Positions 16,070 through 24,773 are shown, counted from the stretch's first letter. The stretch is DNA of 28,148 bases from an uncultured Prevotella sp. (GCA_900551985.1 URYG01000016.1:1-28148); one strand, 5' to 3'. The notes: generated from the letters alone by a model not told the origin. Translations and numbers: made by a program.

Positions 16070-16149
16070 TGAAATGTCGCTAAAATAACGAACTAACAAA
16101 ATAACAATATAAAAATATAATAGACCTATGAGTATCAATTCAGCTTAAA

Positions 16150-16230
16150 ATGAAAGAAGGAGCGTTTCCGTGCAGCTGGCAGTTGCAGGGAGACAGGAGT
16201 GTTTGGCTATTTGCTAGCCAATTAAGTTAA
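16150..16230 (+). CDS. Possible 26-residue leader peptide upstream of susC
   Basis: ATG to TAA encodes 26 residues beginning MKEGAFPCSWQLQGDRS. It contains GAAAGAAGGAG-like purines at its start, and its stop overlaps an ATG (TAATG at 16228-16232) that opens an extended susC frame 12 codons ahead of the normal signal peptide. This could couple translation of the leader ORF with susC. Nothing else supports expression; it may be chance. Confidence 0.25.
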   Translation: MKEGAFPCSWQLQGDRSVWLFASQLS

Positions 16231-16265
16231 TGTTTATTCTATTCAAACCTAGAAAGTACATAAGT

Positions 16266-19200
16266 ATGAATCTAAACTTAAGAAAATCAGTGCTGCTTGT
16301 TGGAGCGTTGGCATCCTTAGGCTTGAGTTACACAACTGAAGCTTTGGCAACATCTCCAAATTTTGCTGTTAACTCAGTACAGCAGTCTAAGAAGGTCACC
16401 GGTACAGTTAGTGATGCAGAAGGTCCTATCATCGGTGCAAGTGTAGTAGAGAAAGGCAATGCCGGAAATGGTACAGTTACCGACTTGGATGGTAACTTCA
16501 CCTTGAACGTGAAGCCTGGTGCTACTATTGTTATTACTTATATCGGTTACCAGAAGCAGGAAATCGTTGTAGGTAATCAGTCTAATTTTAACGTCACAAT
16601 GAAGACAGACGACAAGACTCTCGAAGAAGTTGTTGTCGTAGGTTATGGTGTTCAGAAGAAGAAGCTCGTTACCGGTTCTACCATTGAGGTAAAGGGTGAT
16701 GATATTCAGAAGATGAATACCACACAGGTGTTGGGCGCCTTGCAGAGCCAGACTCCTGGTGTAAACATTCAGGCGGCTTCCGGTCAGCCTGGTGATGGCT
16801 TTAAGATTTCTATCCGTGGTGCCGGTACCAACAGCTCTACTGCTCCTCTTTATGTAATTGATGGAGTTTCTGGTGGTGATATCAATGCTTTGAACCCTGC
16901 CGACATTGAGCGAATCGACGTTTTGAAGGATGCCGCATCTTGCGCAATCTACGGTTCTGCTGCTGCTAATGGTGTAATCCTGGTAACAACCAAACAAGGT
17001 AAGATGGGCAAGGTACAGGTTTCTTATGATGCTAACGTGGGTTGGCAGAACATGTACAAGAAGCCTCAGCTGTTGACTGCAAAGCAGTATATGGCTGTTC
17101 AAGACCAGGTAGCTTATAACAATGGAGGCTCTGCTTATGATTGGTCTAAGTATATTGATGCAGATTTGTTGAATGCATACCAGGATGGTTCTAATGCAGG
17201 TACAGATTGGATTGATGCTATTCGCAATAAGAATGCCATCGTAACCAACCATTCTTTGAATGTGACAGGTGGTAACGACTTGTCTAAATTCTCTATGGGT
17301 GTAGGTTACCAGTATCAGGATGGTGTTCTCGGCAATATCGTTAAGTCTGATTTCCGCCGTTTCACTTTCCGCTTGAACTCTGAGCATGTTGTTTACCGTG
17401 TAGGTAAGCGTGATGTTATTAAGATCGGTGAGAATGTTTACTATCAGCACAAGCAGAATCAGGGTGTTCAGATTGGTAACCAATATTCAAATGTTCTCTC
17501 TGACATGCTTCGCGCTAATCCTTGTGTTCCTATCTATAACAAGGATGGTAATTATTTCATGTATGACGATTTGAAGAACTCAGGTTCTGAAGGATGGTTT
17601 GCCTTTAACTCTTATACAAGCAATCCTATCGCATCTATGGTAAATAACCAGTCAGGTGCAAACAAGAGCAAGTCCTTTAACTTGAACGCAGTAGGCTATA
17701 CTGAGATTTCACCTATTGAAGGACTGACCTATCGTGGACAGATTGCTTACAAGCAGTGGTCTAATTCCTGGAGATGCTATTTGGCTGAATATCGTTTGAA
17801 CGACCAAGGTGCTAGCCGTGATAAGGATCAGTTGTCTAACAATATTGGCTTGGGATGGAATTGGACGTTGACTAACACATTGAATTATAAGTTCAATATT
17901 GCCAAGTTACACCACTTCGATACTTTGGTAGGTATGGAGTATTACAAGTCTAGACCAGACTATGGAGAGTCTGTTAATGCGACAGTTAATGGAACTATCT
18001 TCAAGGATTTTGCACATGCTTATCCTAGCTTGGCTGATGGCAATGCTGTGGCATCTGTTGTTACTGGTGAACCTTCTGGTTATGAGAGCAAGTTGTCTTA
18101 CTTTGCTCGTGTCAACTACGACTTTGATGAGAAGTATATGTTGACTGCAATTATCCGTGCTGATGGTTCTTCTAACTTCTCTCCAGATAAGCGTTGGGGC
18201 TACTTCCCTTCTGTGTCTGCTGGTTGGGTAATCTCTAATGAGAAGTTTATGGAAAGTACAGCCTCTTGGTTGGACTTCTTGAAGCTTCGTGTAGGTTGGG
18301 GACAGAACGGTAACTGTAATTTGCCAAGTAGCCAGTGGCGTGCTGGTTTTGAGTTTGGTGAGTATGGTGTTTATCCTTTCAACGACAAGACTAGCAATAC
18401 TACAGGTGCTTATCCAAACCGCCTTTCAAACCCAGATTTGTCTTGGGAGACTTCTGAGCAGTTGAACATTGGTATCGATACCCGTTTCTTGCATGGTCGC
18501 TTGGGCTTTACTGCTGACTGGTATAGTAAGAAGACCAAAGACCTCTTGATTAATGTCCAGGCTAATGCTGTTTCTGGTTTCAGTTCTCAGTGGGTAAACG
18601 GAGGTACTGTAGAGAACAAGGGTGTGGAGCTTGCACTTAATTGGAATGATAAGGTAGGTAAGGACTTCACTTATGGCTTGAACTGGAATATGGCTATCAA
18701 TAAGAATGAGGTAACTGAAATTAAGGGTGATGCTGACTTCATTGAGGGTGGTAAGGATCTTCTGGCTCAGAATACAGGCACGATGGCCCGTATGTGGAAG
18801 GGACATGCTATTGGATGTTTCTATGGTTACAAGACAGAAGGTGTGATGCAGAATGAGGCAGATGTTCAGGCTTATCTTGACAAGAACTGTAAGGGTAATG
18901 CCGCAAACTCTCTTCAGGGTACAGGTATCAAGCCTGGTGACTTGAAGTTTGTGGATGTCAATGGTGATGGTGTTGTCAATGCAGATGATAAGACCGATAT
19001 TGGTGATCCTCATCCTGATGTAACAATGGGCTTCTCTTTCAATATCGGCTATAAGGGCTTCGACTTGAGTGCTACTACTTATGGCGCTTTTGGTCAGCAG
19101 GTAGCTCGTTCTTGGCGTAAGTTTACCGATGGTCAGTACGAAAACTATACCACAGAGGTTTATGACTACTGGCATGGTGAAGGTACTTCTAATAAGTATC

Positions 19201-19514
19201 CACTTCTTGTCCCAGGTAATACCGGTGTAAACTGGCAGCAGATTTCTGATATTTATGTTGAGAATGCAAGTTACTTCCGTTTGCAGAACCTGACAGTCGG
19301 TTATGACTTCAAGAACATCTGGAAGAATTGTCCATTCCAGCAGCTTCGTCTCTACTTCACTGCTCAGAACCTCTTTACAATAACAGGTTATAAGGGGATG
19401 GATCCAGAAAATGGTATGTCCCTTAATAGTAATGAGGCATGGGTTACTGGTGTAGATGTAGGTAACTATCCACAGCCACGTACTTATATGGTGGGTGTTA
19501 ATGTTAAATTCTAA
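16266..19514 (+). CDS. SusC/RagA-family TonB-dependent outer membrane transporter
   Basis: A 1082-residue TonB-linked barrel that imports oligosaccharides (or peptides) with its SusD lid. I prefer ATG 16266 (MNLNLRKSVLLVGALASLGL, a signal peptide ending near ALA); an ATG at 16230 would add MFILFKPRKYIS. After the signal come a CarboxypepD_reg-like domain (about 43-120, VTGTVSDAEGPIIGASVVEK), the SusC signature LEEVVVVGYGVQKKKLVTGS (the first part of the plug), plug motifs SIRGAGTNSSTAPLYVIDGV and IERIDVLKDAASCAIYGSAA, and a barrel ending in GVNVKF with terminal Phe. susD follows after 13 nt. Substrate cannot be inferred because no enzymes are encoded nearby. Confidence 0.95.
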   Translation: MNLNLRKSVLLVGALASLGLSYTTEALATSPNFAVNSVQQSKKVTGTVSDAEGPIIGASVVEKGNAGNGTVTDLDGNFTLNVKPGATIVITYIGYQKQEIVVGNQSNFNVTMKTDDKTLEEVVVVGYGVQKKKLVTGSTIEVKGDDIQKMNTTQVLGALQSQTPGVNIQAASGQPGDGFKISIRGAGTNSSTAPLYVIDGVSGGDINALNPADIERIDVLKDAASCAIYGSAAANGVILVTTKQGKMGKVQVSYDANVGWQNMYKKPQLLTAKQYMAVQDQVAYNNGGSAYDWSKYIDADLLNAYQDGSNAGTDWIDAIRNKNAIVTNHSLNVTGGNDLSKFSMGVGYQYQDGVLGNIVKSDFRRFTFRLNSEHVVYRVGKRDVIKIGENVYYQHKQNQGVQIGNQYSNVLSDMLRANPCVPIYNKDGNYFMYDDLKNSGSEGWFAFNSYTSNPIASMVNNQSGANKSKSFNLNAVGYTEISPIEGLTYRGQIAYKQWSNSWRCYLAEYRLNDQGASRDKDQLSNNIGLGWNWTLTNTLNYKFNIAKLHHFDTLVGMEYYKSRPDYGESVNATVNGTIFKDFAHAYPSLADGNAVASVVTGEPSGYESKLSYFARVNYDFDEKYMLTAIIRADGSSNFSPDKRWGYFPSVSAGWVISNEKFMESTASWLDFLKLRVGWGQNGNCNLPSSQWRAGFEFGEYGVYPFNDKTSNTTGAYPNRLSNPDLSWETSEQLNIGIDTRFLHGRLGFTADWYSKKTKDLLINVQANAVSGFSSQWVNGGTVENKGVELALNWNDKVGKDFTYGLNWNMAINKNEVTEIKGDADFIEGGKDLLAQNTGTMARMWKGHAIGCFYGYKTEGVMQNEADVQAYLDKNCKGNAANSLQGTGIKPGDLKFVDVNGDGVVNADDKTDIGDPHPDVTMGFSFNIGYKGFDLSATTYGAFGQQVARSWRKFTDGQYENYTTEVYDYWHGEGTSNKYPLLVPGNTGVNWQQISDIYVENASYFRLQNLTVGYDFKNIWKNCPFQQLRLYFTAQNLFTITGYKGMDPENGMSLNSNEAWVTGVDVGNYPQPRTYMVGVNVKF

Positions 19515-19527
19515 AAGCGAAATTGCA

Positions 19528-21333
19528 ATGAAAAAAATATCATTATATATAAGTGCGGCGATTGTTGCCTTGAGCATGTCGTCTTGCGACTTAGACTCAG
19601 TGAGCATGAAGGAGGCTGATACAACCAACTTCCCTAAGACTACTGAGCAGATTAACCAGACTTTGGCTGGTGTATATCAGAATTTGAATGAGATAAACAA
19701 GAATCCGCAGGAGTCATACTTGTATTGGGCTCTTCTTGCCAGTGACGATATGCTGGGTGGTGGCGGTGCCAATGATAAGTTGATGCAGGCTTGTGACTTG
19801 CTTTGCAACTATGGTACCAATATGACCGAGAACTTCTGGAAGGCTAGATACCAGGGTATCAACCGTGCCAATACTTTGATCGAGGCTTTGGAAAATGTGG
19901 AGATGGAGGCTACGGCTAAAGCTCAGGCTTTGGGTGAAGCTAAGTTCTTGCGCGCCTTCTATTATTATGAGTTGGCATCTATGTATGGTCGTGTTCCATT
20001 GAACCTTACCTCAACAGCTCCTGACAATACAACTCCTCCATCTGCAGCTGAGATTTGGGGTCAGATTCTTCAGGATCTTTATGAAGCATCAACAACAATG
20101 CCTGCTCAACGTTTGACCAATGGTCATGTTGACAAATATGGTGCAGAGGCTATGTTGGGTCGTGCTTGGTTGTTCTATACAGGTTTCTATTGTAATGGTG
20201 AAGAAATCAAGGATTTGACCAGTACAAATTATTCTCCAATGACAGAGGTCGCTTTGCCTAATGGTACCACTTTGACAAAGAAGATGGTTAGCGATCTGAT
20301 TGATGACTGTGTCAATAATGGAAAGTCTGCTGGTTATGCATTGGTTCCTGACTTCCGTGAGTTATGGGCTTATACCAATAAATATACTGTAGAGGACTTC
20401 CCTTATACCAAGGGACAGAACTTAAAGTGGGCAGAGGATGATAATCAGGCTAATCCAGAGTCTATGTTTGCTATTAAGTTTAACAAGACAGCCAGCTGGA
20501 ACAAGGGTTGGGGTATTGGAACTTGTAATGGTTATGCTCTTCACTTCGGTGTTCGTGGTGGTCAGGATTATTCTGCAACATTCCCATTTGGTCAAGGTTG
20601 GGGCGCTGGTCCTGTAGCTCCTAATCTTGTTAATGACTGGAAGGTGGCAAACCCAGAGAATAAGGATGTTCGAGAGGACGCATCTGTAGAAAATGTCAAC
20701 GATATGCCAGCTTATTTGCATGGTGGTGCAAGTTGGGCTGATTTTATCCAGGAAACTGATTACTATCAGATGAAGATAGGACCAATCGCTTGTAAGACAC
20801 CAGCGGGATCTGCCTATAGCAAAGATTACATGGAGGTCTTTGAGTTGGCTATGTATGGATTGGATGGTTGGCTGAATAATAACTATATGCAGACTGGTAA
20901 CATCCATGACCTGGTATTGATTCGTTATGCCGATGTACTTTTGATGCAGTCGGAGCTGGAAGAAAATGTGGCTGGTATGAATGAAGTTCATAGGCGTGCA
21001 ACAGGAGTAGCAAACTATTATACTTCTTATTCTCTGGCAGATCTTCAGAAAGAACGTCGTTGGGAGTTGGCTTTCGAGGGAACGCGTTGGAATGATATAC
21101 GTCGTTGGCACATCGCAGCTGCAGCTCTTGAGAAGCAGACAAATCAGCCAATTTATACTGCAGGTGCAGAATCGAAGAATGTAGCTCAGAATGGTGGCTA
21201 TACTACTCGTTATAATGCAACTGCCGGCTTTGCTAAGATTCCAGAGAACCAAATCACTTTGAATCATGGTATGCTTCAGCAGAATGCTGGTTATACTGAT
21301 GCATCTGGTGAGTATAATGGTTGGAAGGAGTAA
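19528..21333 (+). CDS. SusD/RagB-family surface lipoprotein
   Basis: The nutrient-binding lid of the SusCD importer on the cell surface. The start at 19528 gives MKKISLYISAAIVALSMSSC, a lipoprotein signal with Cys20; an upstream frame opening overlaps the susC end and is rejected. The 601 residues show SusD hallmarks: an N-terminal TPR-like half (NRANTLIEALENVE, AKFLRAFYYYELASMYGRVP) and the C-terminal LIRYADVLLMQSELEE and ERRWELAFEGTRWNDIRRWH. Length is at the upper side for the family. Closest partner is the SusC just upstream. Confidence 0.95.
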   Translation: MKKISLYISAAIVALSMSSCDLDSVSMKEADTTNFPKTTEQINQTLAGVYQNLNEINKNPQESYLYWALLASDDMLGGGGANDKLMQACDLLCNYGTNMTENFWKARYQGINRANTLIEALENVEMEATAKAQALGEAKFLRAFYYYELASMYGRVPLNLTSTAPDNTTPPSAAEIWGQILQDLYEASTTMPAQRLTNGHVDKYGAEAMLGRAWLFYTGFYCNGEEIKDLTSTNYSPMTEVALPNGTTLTKKMVSDLIDDCVNNGKSAGYALVPDFRELWAYTNKYTVEDFPYTKGQNLKWAEDDNQANPESMFAIKFNKTASWNKGWGIGTCNGYALHFGVRGGQDYSATFPFGQGWGAGPVAPNLVNDWKVANPENKDVREDASVENVNDMPAYLHGGASWADFIQETDYYQMKIGPIACKTPAGSAYSKDYMEVFELAMYGLDGWLNNNYMQTGNIHDLVLIRYADVLLMQSELEENVAGMNEVHRRATGVANYYTSYSLADLQKERRWELAFEGTRWNDIRRWHIAAAALEKQTNQPIYTAGAESKNVAQNGGYTTRYNATAGFAKIPENQITLNHGMLQQNAGYTDASGEYNGWKE

Positions 21334-21369
21334 TATTTGTTCGTTTAATGTTTTAAAGAAAACAAGATT

Positions 21370-22221
21370 ATGAAAAAGATATTATTTATGATTCCATTGC
21401 TGGCATTGTTGTTCACTGCTTGTGATCCAACTAGCGAGGATAATGGTCCTGGTGCTAATATCAGCGCAGAGGAATTGACTAACGATTTTTCTATTAGTCA
21501 GGAGAGTGAAGGAAACAATAATCTCACGTTCAATTTGGCTCATGCTAGATACGTAAAGATATACAATGCAGATACTGGTGGTCTGGTTGCTCAAGGCACC
21601 AATTCATTGAAGGCTCAGGTTGTTCCTCCTACTACGGCTGCTAATTTTTACGCAGAAGCCATCAATCCTGATGGTTCTAAGGTAAAGTCAACAACAAAGA
21701 GTGTAACGGTTAGTAATTATACTAATTTGCCAGCCATCTTTGACGATGTATTTGGTAAGGATGCCAATGGCAACTATCAGACCTCAACTTGGACTTGGGA
21801 TGATTCCCTTGACAAGTGTTGGGGTAATGGTGGCTGGGGAAACGACTCCGGTCCATCTTGGTGGGGCTTCCCTGTTGGTGCTGACCTTGAAGAGCAAGCT
21901 AGTTCTAAAGGCTTGCCTGGCGATGGCTTGGCTTCTGCTTGGTTCTCCCTCAGCTTGAGCGAGGGTGTAAAGACTAGCCGTGGCGAAACAGGAACTGTTG
22001 TTGTTGACGAAAATCCTGCTCAACAAGGTTGGGATAGAGGTACCATGACCTTCTCAGGTACAGTGCCACTTCTTGGTGTCCTTCCTAATGATGGAGACCA
22101 AAAATGCTACAAGTACCAGATTATGAAAGCTGGTGATGGTAAACTTGTCTTAGTTGCCCATTCTATTAAAGGTGATTATGAAGGTTGGTTCTTGGCTTAT
22201 AAGCAGATTCCTAATAAGTAA
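21370..22221 (+). CDS. Secreted lipoprotein, third gene of the SusCD locus
   Basis: A 283-residue protein with a lipoprotein signal MKKILFMIPLLALLFTAC (Cys18) and an Asp/Ser/Asn-rich spacer, as in surface-exposed Bacteroidetes lipoproteins. Residues about 40-120 look like a beta-sandwich with FNLAHARYVKIYNADTGGLV; a Trp/Gly-rich stretch follows (WTWDDSLDKCWGNGGWGND, about 142-160), then PSWWGFPVG. Its position after susD suggests a surface glycan-binding role like SusE/SusF, but I recognise no named family. Aromatic-rich loops would suit carbohydrate binding (inference). Cotranscribed with susD (36-nt gap). Confidence 0.75.
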   Translation: MKKILFMIPLLALLFTACDPTSEDNGPGANISAEELTNDFSISQESEGNNNLTFNLAHARYVKIYNADTGGLVAQGTNSLKAQVVPPTTAANFYAEAINPDGSKVKSTTKSVTVSNYTNLPAIFDDVFGKDANGNYQTSTWTWDDSLDKCWGNGGWGNDSGPSWWGFPVGADLEEQASSKGLPGDGLASAWFSLSLSEGVKTSRGETGTVVVDENPAQQGWDRGTMTFSGTVPLLGVLPNDGDQKCYKYQIMKAGDGKLVLVAHSIKGDYEGWFLAYKQIPNK

Positions 22222-22239
22222 TTTTATAATGAATGTATT

Positions 22240-22620
22240 ATGTTTAAAAGAATATTGTTTTCGTTTTTAATGCTGCTTTCTGCTGTGTCTTTGATGGCTA
22301 AAGTAGATAGTTGTAAGGGACCTTATATGATGACGCAGAATGTTTCAGTTCCATCGGGTTGCTCAAAAGTCATAGTTGACTCTAGTTCATCTATGATAAA
22401 TGGAGCGATAACTCTGAAAAATGAATCAACAGGTGAAGTCATTAGTATGTTTGGAAGTGCAACGTATGTACAGACTTGGTATTATGTTGTAACATCGGGT
22501 ACGTATGAAGTTGTTCAATTAGGGTCTAATTATGGTACTCGTTTTAATAACGGTCAAAAACTCTACGTGGGTGCAAAGATTACTATAAATGGAACAGGCT
22601 ATTTAAGTTTTGAGCCCTAA
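22240..22620 (+). CDS. Small secreted protein, unknown function
   Basis: A 126-residue protein with a cleavable signal peptide (MFKRILFSFLMLLSAVSLMA, cleavage near 20). The mature part is small, rich in Ser, Gly, Thr and Tyr, with a beta-strand pattern and two Cys about 16 residues apart (VDSCKGPY, PSGCSK) that could form a disulfide. No family recognised. It begins 18 nt after the lipoprotein stop and is followed within 4 nt by a repeat/terminator, so it is the last gene of the susCD operon. Base composition is more AT-rich than susC/susD. Confidence 0.7.
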   Translation: MFKRILFSFLMLLSAVSLMAKVDSCKGPYMMTQNVSVPSGCSKVIVDSSSSMINGAITLKNESTGEVISMFGSATYVQTWYYVVTSGTYEVVQLGSNYGTRFNNGQKLYVGAKITINGTGYLSFEP

Positions 22621-22623
22621 TGA

Positions 22624-22690
22624 AATCGTTGTGATTATAATATAAATAAGGCTAAGCCTCGGCTGTAGTGATACAGTCGGGGCTTTTTCT
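22624..22690 (+). terminator. Repeated terminator module, copy 1 (67-bp direct repeat)
   Basis: The hairpin arms 22654-22666 and 22673-22685 (two wobbles) with a 6-nt AGTGAT loop and a T run form an intrinsic terminator ending the susCD operon. The whole 67 bp recurs at 23341-23407 with four differences. The terminator core recurs at 24703-24744 and a variant at 25223-25257. Confidence 0.85.
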
Positions 22691-22748
22691 AACAGAAAGC
22701 ACCTTGCTTTCATCAAGAAACATTAGTAACTAAAAAGAATATAATGCA

Positions 22749-23330
22749 ATGAAGAATATGTTGGTTGTTATTACTGTAGGATTGCTTTTGACTATGGGCA
22801 ATCTGGTAATGTCTAGTTGTGGTTCTGCGACAGTTAAGAACTCTCGTATTCATGGAACAATGGAATCTGCTCAATGGGATGGTAAGAAAATCTATTTAGT
22901 TCCAATGTTTGGACATGTAGATGCTGCCCATGTGGACTCGACGATAATCAAAAATGGTAGGTTTGAGTTCGCTACTGACTCTTGCGAAATGAAACGAATT
23001 ACAGTCGAAGTTACTGCCAGATACGGTACTCAAGACTTGTTGGTGGTTACTGAGCCTGGGGATATACAAGTGACTATAGGCAAGAATAGTAGGGCTGGTG
23101 GTACTCCTGAAAATGATTCTCTTCAAGTATGGAAAGATCAATTGATGAAGTATAGCGCAGCTCTTAATTTAATTTCAAAACAAGAAAAGTATGTGAATGA
23201 TACTTCTTTGCTGAAAAGTAAACGAAAGGCTATAATTAGTCAGATAACTAGTTATACGGAGCAAATGAAGAAGCGGATGTCTTCTGGTCCGTTCAAAACG
23301 TTTTTGGAAAAGATGTATCCCTCAAAGTGA
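22749..23330 (+). CDS. DUF4369-type lipoprotein without thioredoxin domain
   Basis: A 193-residue lipoprotein: a long signal ending VMSSC (Cys24), then a beta-rich domain (about 33-120, IHGTMESAQWDGKKIYLVPM through DSTIIKNGRFEF) resembling DUF4369, the domain that usually precedes a TlpA/thioredoxin-like region in Bacteroidetes. Here the thioredoxin part with its CxxC is absent; a basic helical tail of about 70 residues replaces it. The gene is bracketed by the 67-bp repeats. No promoter of the TAnnTTTG type was found right upstream, so it may rely on readthrough. Function unknown. Confidence 0.78.
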   Translation: MKNMLVVITVGLLLTMGNLVMSSCGSATVKNSRIHGTMESAQWDGKKIYLVPMFGHVDAAHVDSTIIKNGRFEFATDSCEMKRITVEVTARYGTQDLLVVTEPGDIQVTIGKNSRAGGTPENDSLQVWKDQLMKYSAALNLISKQEKYVNDTSLLKSKRKAIISQITSYTEQMKKRMSSGPFKTFLEKMYPSK

Positions 23331-23340
23331 GTGATTAGAT

Positions 23341-23407
23341 AATCGTTGTGATTATCATATAAATAAGGTTAGGCCTCGGTTGTAGTGATACAGTCGGGGC
23401 TTTTTCT
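23341..23407 (+). terminator. Repeated terminator module, copy 2 (67-bp direct repeat)
   Basis: Matches 22624-22690 at 63 of 67 positions, in the same orientation and 717 bp downstream. Hairpin 23373-23383/23390-23400 with AGTGAT loop and T run ends the DUF4369 gene. The identity extends about 30 bp upstream of the hairpin, more than terminator function needs. Confidence 0.85.
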
Positions 23408-23439
23408 GTGTGCCCGATGCAGAAATATTATCCGAAATG

Positions 23440-23471
23440 TTTGGTATATTCAATTATTTGTCGTACATTTG
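23440..23471 (+). promoter_or_regulatory. Promoter of the DUF1016 gene
   Basis: TTTG (23440-23443), 20 nt, TACATTTG (23464-23471). Transcription would start near 23477, which supports translation from 23497 rather than 23485. Confidence 0.75.
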
Positions 23472-23496
23472 CGGAATGGTTTAAATGTTGGCTGCT

Positions 23497-24690
23497 ATGG
23501 CAAAAGATTCTATTATTTATAATCATGATGGGATGGAACTTCCTGTTGATGATTGGAAGCATGGAGAACACTCTTTCGTGGAGTTGATGCATGTGATTCA
23601 AAGTACTCATGATGCAGCACAAACTTGTGCCGTCAAAGCTATCAATCGTATGCAGACGATGCGCAATTGGCTCATCGGCTACTATATCGTGGAGTTTGAA
23701 CAGCACGGCAAAGATCGTGCTGAGTATGGTTCGCAACTTCTAAAGAAATTGGAGGAACGGGTAAATCGAAAGGGATTAAATGTTACACTGTTAAAAAATG
23801 CTCGTAACTTTTATCTGCTTTATCCACAGATGGTGGATAATTTTGTCTTTTTGAATGTTCCATTATCTAATTGCGAGGGTATTCCAAAAAGTCCGACAGT
23901 GTCGGACTTTTTGAGCACAAAACTTGAAAAGGAAAAAAGTTCGACAGTGTTAGACCAATTGAAAACTTCGGGTAAATTGATAATTGCTAAGTTGTCTTTC
24001 TCTCATATTGTGGAGATAATGGCTGTTGATGATTCTCTTGCTCGTTACTTCTATGAGCAGGAGTGTATCAAATGTACATGGTCTGTTCGTGAGTTGCGTC
24101 GACAGATAAGTACCAATCTCTATGTTCGAGCTGGTATTAGTACTAATCCCGAAAAGATGTTGTCTCTTCCAAGTATGAAAGGGCATGATTCTAATGAACT
24201 GCAGATTCGTGAGCCTTTCACATTCGAGTTCTTGGGGCTGAAGGCTAAAGAGGTCGTTACAGAGCAAGACATCGAGGATGCTCTGATTACTCATCTTCAA
24301 GAGTTTATATTGGAACTAGGCAAAGGCTTCTGCTTTGAGTCTCGCCAAAAGCGAATAGTAATAGATAATGAGTATTATTATCCAGACTTGGTGTTCTACA
24401 ACAGATACCTTCACTGTAGTGTCATTCTGGAATTGAAAGATTCAGAGTTCTCGCATGAGAACCTCGGGCAGCTGAATGCTTATGTTTCTTATTATCGAGA
24501 AAATGAGATGCAGCCTGGGGACAATCCTCCAATTGGTATTTTGCTCTGTACGAGAAAGGGTAAGAAAATGGTGGAGTATGCCTTGGCTGGTATGGATAAC
24601 CAATTGTTTGTTTCCACTTATATGCTTCAGTTGCCCGACAAGAAAACATTGGAGGATTTCTTGTTGAAGCAGTTAGATAAAAACAAGTAA
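23497..24690 (+). CDS. DUF1016/YhcG-family PDDEXK nuclease-like protein
   Basis: A 397-residue cytoplasmic protein from MAKDSIIYNHDG; four more residues are possible from 23485. The N-terminal DUF1016 part (about 20-110) contains AINRMQTMRNWLIGYYIVEF and LLKNARNFYLLYP. The C-terminal nuclease domain shows YYYPDLVFYN (Asp297), ILELKDSEF (Glu312, Lys314) and HENLGQLNAYVSYY, the PD-(D/E)xK arrangement. Homologues are found near restriction systems or as accessory DNA nucleases; the role is not settled. The gene stands alone between repeated terminators, with its own promoter. A perfect palindrome interrupts the linker at 23885-23913. Residues around it (SPTVSDF, SSTVLDQ) are the least conserved-looking part. 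Confidence 0.88.
   Translation: MAKDSIIYNHDGMELPVDDWKHGEHSFVELMHVIQSTHDAAQTCAVKAINRMQTMRNWLIGYYIVEFEQHGKDRAEYGSQLLKKLEERVNRKGLNVTLLKNARNFYLLYPQMVDNFVFLNVPLSNCEGIPKSPTVSDFLSTKLEKEKSSTVLDQLKTSGKLIIAKLSFSHIVEIMAVDDSLARYFYEQECIKCTWSVRELRRQISTNLYVRAGISTNPEKMLSLPSMKGHDSNELQIREPFTFEFLGLKAKEVVTEQDIEDALITHLQEFILELGKGFCFESRQKRIVIDNEYYYPDLVFYNRYLHCSVILELKDSEFSHENLGQLNAYVSYYRENEMQPGDNPPIGILLCTRKGKKMVEYALAGMDNQLFVSTYMLQLPDKKTLEDFLLKQLDKNK
23885..23913. repeat. Intragenic perfect palindrome, terminator-like
   Basis: Two exact 14-bp arms (23885-23898 and 23900-23913) around a single G. The stem is GC-rich in the middle (GTCCGACA) with A5 before and T5 after, as in an intrinsic terminator, yet lies in frame within the DUF1016 coding region. 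A degraded partial copy follows at about 23934-23956 (AGTTCGACAGTGTTAGAC). Confidence 0.8.
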
Positions 24691-24702
24691 GTATAACGAT
24701 TA

Positions 24703-24744
24703 GGTTAGGCTTCGGCTGTAGTGATTACAGTCGGGGCTTTTTCT
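24703..24744 (+). terminator. Repeated terminator module, copy 3
   Basis: Stem 24709-24720/24726-24737 with GTGAT loop and five T. The core shares CGGCTGTAGTGAT and ACAGTCGGGGCTTTTTC with copies 1 and 2. It starts 12 nt after the DUF1016 stop. Confidence 0.85.
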
Positions 24745-24773
24745 TGGCATCATACGAAATAATTGCCCAAACC

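Noticed and set aside
16203..16221. Terminator upstream of susC
   Set aside because: The TTGGCTA/TAGCCAA hairpin has a short stem and no T run; more likely a leader structure or part of the small ORF.
18426..19628. 400-codon minus-strand frame across the susC end
   Set aside because: Antisense shadow of the SusC barrel; it also crosses the susC/susD junction without any promoter.
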